DNA from: Cytophagales bacterium
GTDB taxonomy: Bacteria > Bacteroidota > Bacteroidia > Cytophagales > Cyclobacteriaceae
Length of the DNA: 6,585 bases
Assembly (NCBI GenBank): GCA_020063545.1
Contig: JAGUUF010000200.1
Location: forward strand, 1 to 6,585
Reading direction: 5' to 3'
Below the pieces are notes generated by a model, which was given only the letters and a program-made list of their open reading frames with translations, had not been told where the DNA came from and did no database searches. The position numbers and the translations under genes were made by a program. Of this stretch, positions 5,016-6,585 are shown one piece after another (position 1 is the stretch's first letter; each line of letters starts with the position of its first letter).

Positions 5016-6026
5016 ATGGTAAAGAAAATATTGCTGGCCCTGGCAGGGCTTGTTGTTGTTTTGGTGATTGTAGGTTTTATCCTGCCATCCAAAACTGAAG
5101 TTACGCGCACCATTTTCATTAACGCACCGTCAGGCTATGTTTTTGAAGAAGTGAACAACCTGGAGAAGCATCAGGGCTGGTCGTACTGGAACAACCTGTA
5201 CAAAGACGATATGACCGTTAATTACGGAAATACCAAAGCAGGAGCAGGTGCTGTCTCCGAATGGGATGGCAAAAAATCGGGCAAAGGTAAAATGACCATT
5301 ACCGAAAGTGTACTGGATAAATCCATAAAAATAGACCTTGATTTTATGGAACAGGGAACGGCAAAATCGTGGTACACCTTTGAGCCGGAGGGTGAAGGTA
5401 CCAAAGTTACAACCGGTTTTGAAGCCGATATGGGCATGAATCCATTTATGCGGTTAATAGCCGCTGTATTCATGAAACCTGAAATGAATAAGGCCTTCGA
5501 ATACAATTTGAACCACCTCAAAGAAATTGCCGAAGCCAAACCGAAATTTACGGTAACCATTACGGAAGAGAACATCCAACCGGTAACCTATATCGGGGTT
5601 AGCACTACCATGAGTACCGAAAACCAGGATGCCATAAGTGCAGCCATGGCTAAGTCGTATGGTGAACTGATGGCGGTATTGAATAAAACAAAAACAGAAA
5701 TGACCGGCCCGCCCTTCTGTTTATACCCCAGGTGGGATGAAGCCGCCAAACAAATGGAAATGGTTTGCGCGCTTCCTGTTCCGGCTAATACTAAAGTTCC
5801 GGCAAAATACAAGGTGGCCGAAGTTGCCGGTGGCAAAGCAGTAAAAGCAGTTCACATGGGCAGCTACCATAACCTGAAGAAAACCCACGATGAAATTGCC
5901 AGGTACATCGAGTACAAAAAACTTGAAATCATTGGCGCCCCGTGGGAAGTTTATATTACTGACCCGATGGTGGAGAAGGATACTGCGAAATGGATTACGG
6001 AGGTGTTTTATCCGGTGAAAGAATAA
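5016..6026 (+). CDS. Membrane-anchored SRPBCC domain + GyrI-like domain protein
   Basis: The protein has 336 residues in three parts. Residues 5-24 are one hydrophobic helix (ILLALAGLVVVLVIVGFILP) after a KK, predicted to anchor the rest outside the cytoplasmic membrane. Residues about 27-172 are an SRPBCC (START/Bet v1-like, polyketide cyclase-type) hydrophobic-pocket domain: VTRTIFINAPSGYVFEEVNN, a W-rich SYWNNLYKDDM segment, and WYTFEPEGEGTKVTTGFEADM. Residues about 178-335 are a GyrI-like small-molecule-binding domain, as in effector domains of AraC/MerR-type regulators: VTYIGVSTTMS, AVHMGSYHNLKKTHDEIARYI, and the closing PWEVYITDPM. There is no DNA-binding domain. The two ligand-binding modules in tandem suggest sensing or binding of a hydrophobic compound, but no ligand can be named. 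It is monocistronic, with its own putative promoter, and ends next to the heptamer array. Confidence 0.85.
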   Translation: MVKKILLALAGLVVVLVIVGFILPSKTEVTRTIFINAPSGYVFEEVNNLEKHQGWSYWNNLYKDDMTVNYGNTKAGAGAVSEWDGKKSGKGKMTITESVLDKSIKIDLDFMEQGTAKSWYTFEPEGEGTKVTTGFEADMGMNPFMRLIAAVFMKPEMNKAFEYNLNHLKEIAEAKPKFTVTITEENIQPVTYIGVSTTMSTENQDAISAAMAKSYGELMAVLNKTKTEMTGPPFCLYPRWDEAAKQMEMVCALPVPANTKVPAKYKVAEVAGGKAVKAVHMGSYHNLKKTHDEIARYIEYKKLEIIGAPWEVYITDPMVEKDTAKWITEVFYPVKE

Positions 6027-6029
6027 AGT

Positions 6030-6155
6030 TGCGAGTTACGAGCTGCGAGTTACAAACTGCAAGTTTGTAAGTGTAACCTAATAGGTTGAAGGTTGAAGCT
6101 TGAAGCTCACAGCTAAAAGCTTGAAGCTCGTAACTTGAGGCTTGAAGCTCCTAGC
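6030..6155. repeat. Array of 18 degenerate 7-base units with a 21-base super-period
   Basis: From 6030 the sequence divides without gaps into 18 heptamers, every one starting with T; most fit TNNNAGC or TNNNAGT. Examples: TGCGAGT (6030 and 6044), TACGAGC (6037), and TTGAAGC (6093, 6100, 6121, 6142). The 11-mer GCTTGAAGCTC recurs at 6098, 6119 and 6140, exactly 21 bases (three units) apart. The array begins 4 bases after the SRPBCC stop and fills the convergent gap. Its last unit (TCCTAGC) holds the stop codon of the minus-strand gene. There is no coding potential, and the units are too short and contiguous for CRISPR. Confidence 0.85.
6050..6070. terminator. Perfect 9-bp hairpin inside the heptamer array (possible terminator for the convergent genes)
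   Basis: TTACAAACT (6050-6058) pairs perfectly with AGTTTGTAA (6062-6070) around a GCA loop. It sits 24 bases after the SRPBCC stop. Neither flank has a T-tract, so if it terminates transcription it would be an atypical terminator. Confidence 0.3.
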
Positions 6156-6585
6156 TACCCCCTTCCTCATGCTCCCTTGCCTTAACACGCTGTTGCTTTA
6201 GTTCTTCTACTTCCTTTCTGCGCTGTTCCAATTCCGCTTCGGTAGGTTTGTAGGTAAGCAGTTCTTTTACATCGGGCTGGCCGGCATCGAGCCACGCGCT
6301 GTACCAGAAATCGCCAATCATTTTCACCGCCCCGCGCATTTGGCGCTCCACCATCCCGTTAAGGGCTTCGTGGTACGCTTTGGTAAATTCAACCGAGTAC
6401 ACCTTAATGGTTTGCTTGCCCTTGCTTTCGAACGAATACTTGCGCTCTCCGAATAACCGGGTAAGCCGCTGCTCAACCCGCAACACTGAATCCACTTCAC
6501 GATGTGATGCGGCTACAGCCTCCCATGCTTTTAGCTGGGGATTTGAAACGTACTCCGCTTTGCCTACAAAAAAATCATATCCCGA
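6151..6585 (-). CDS. Zn-dependent phospholipase C / S1-P1 nuclease-like protein, C-terminal part (runs off the window)
   Basis: The frame is open from the window edge (6585) to the TAG at 6151-6153, giving 144 residues. A GTG at 6493-6495 exists but is not the real start, because recognisable sequence continues upstream: SGYDFFVGKAEYVSNPQLKA, then AWEAVAASHREVDSVLRVEQ. The segment with VYSVEFTKAYHEALNGMVERQMR, then KMIGDFWYSAWLDAGQPD, resembles the C-terminal helical part of Bacteroidota zinc-dependent phospholipase C family proteins (all-helical tri-zinc fold shared with S1/P1 nuclease). The H and E of KAYHE and the D of MIGDFWY may be structural; the main zinc ligands would lie upstream, outside the window. 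The tail (EAELEQRRKEVEELKQQRVK) is a charged predicted coiled coil. The last residues GGS and the stop fall at the end of the heptamer array. The family call rests on recalled sequence resemblance without the N-terminal half. Confidence 0.6.
   Translation of the reverse strand, partial: SGYDFFVGKAEYVSNPQLKAWEAVAASHREVDSVLRVEQRLTRLFGERKYSFESKGKQTIKVYSVEFTKAYHEALNGMVERQMRGAVKMIGDFWYSAWLDAGQPDVKELLTYKPTEAELEQRRKEVEELKQQRVKAREHEEGGS

Noticed and set aside
6030..6155. CRISPR-like or attachment-site repeat
   Set aside because: Units are 7 bases, contiguous and degenerate, with no unique spacers and no cas, integrase or tRNA gene nearby.
6493..6495. GTG as the start of the phospholipase C-like gene
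   Set aside because: The same frame stays open to the window edge with family-like sequence (YDFFVGKAEYV), so the true start is outside the window.

Overview
The window looks like chromosomal DNA of a Bacteroidota bacterium, most likely order Cytophagales (Cyclobacteriaceae-like). Three points suggest this. Several genes follow sequences that match the Bacteroidota -7 box TAnnTTTG rather than a sigma70 -10 box. The families found (DUF4199 membrane protein, DUF4198 protein, MORN-plus-TonB-C protein, SRPBCC/GyrI-like fusion, Zn-dependent phospholipase C-like protein) are typical of that phylum. Start codons mostly lack a clear Shine-Dalgarno. The taxon is an inference from family content, not from a marker gene.

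Layout. 1-85 (-) is the N-terminus of a methylmalonyl-CoA epimerase. It is divergent from a two-gene + unit: a conserved protein of unknown function (160-570) and an IscA/HesB-type Fe-S carrier (583-909). That unit meets, tail to tail with a 4-base stop-codon overlap, a long minus-strand run covering 4376 down to 906: aminopeptidase P, then DUF4198 secreted protein (ATGA overlap), then a broken MORN/TonB-C gene, then a RidA-family deaminase. Upstream of this run, separated by a clear rho-independent terminator, is a four-helix DUF4199 membrane protein (4454-4909, -). It is divergent from a membrane-anchored SRPBCC plus GyrI-like protein (5016-6026, +). A 126-base array of degenerate 7-base units (6030-6155) then leads into the C-terminal part of a Zn-dependent phospholipase C/S1-P1-nuclease-like protein (6151 to beyond 6585, -).

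How the genes work together. Most are housekeeping or envelope genes: peptide turnover (aminopeptidase P), imine/enamine detoxification (RidA), Fe-S assembly (IscA-like), propionate/methylmalonyl-CoA metabolism (epimerase). No mobile element, CRISPR array, RNA gene or defence system is visible. The strongest non-routine signals are (a) the MORN-TonB gene at 1312-2271, which can be reconstructed as one ancestral reading frame broken by two compensating indels and a nonsense codon and is clearly more A+T-rich than its neighbours, and (b) the 7-base periodic array at 6030-6155, with a higher-order 21-base period, which supplies the stop codon of the neighbouring gene. I did not find evidence for a previously undescribed multi-gene system.
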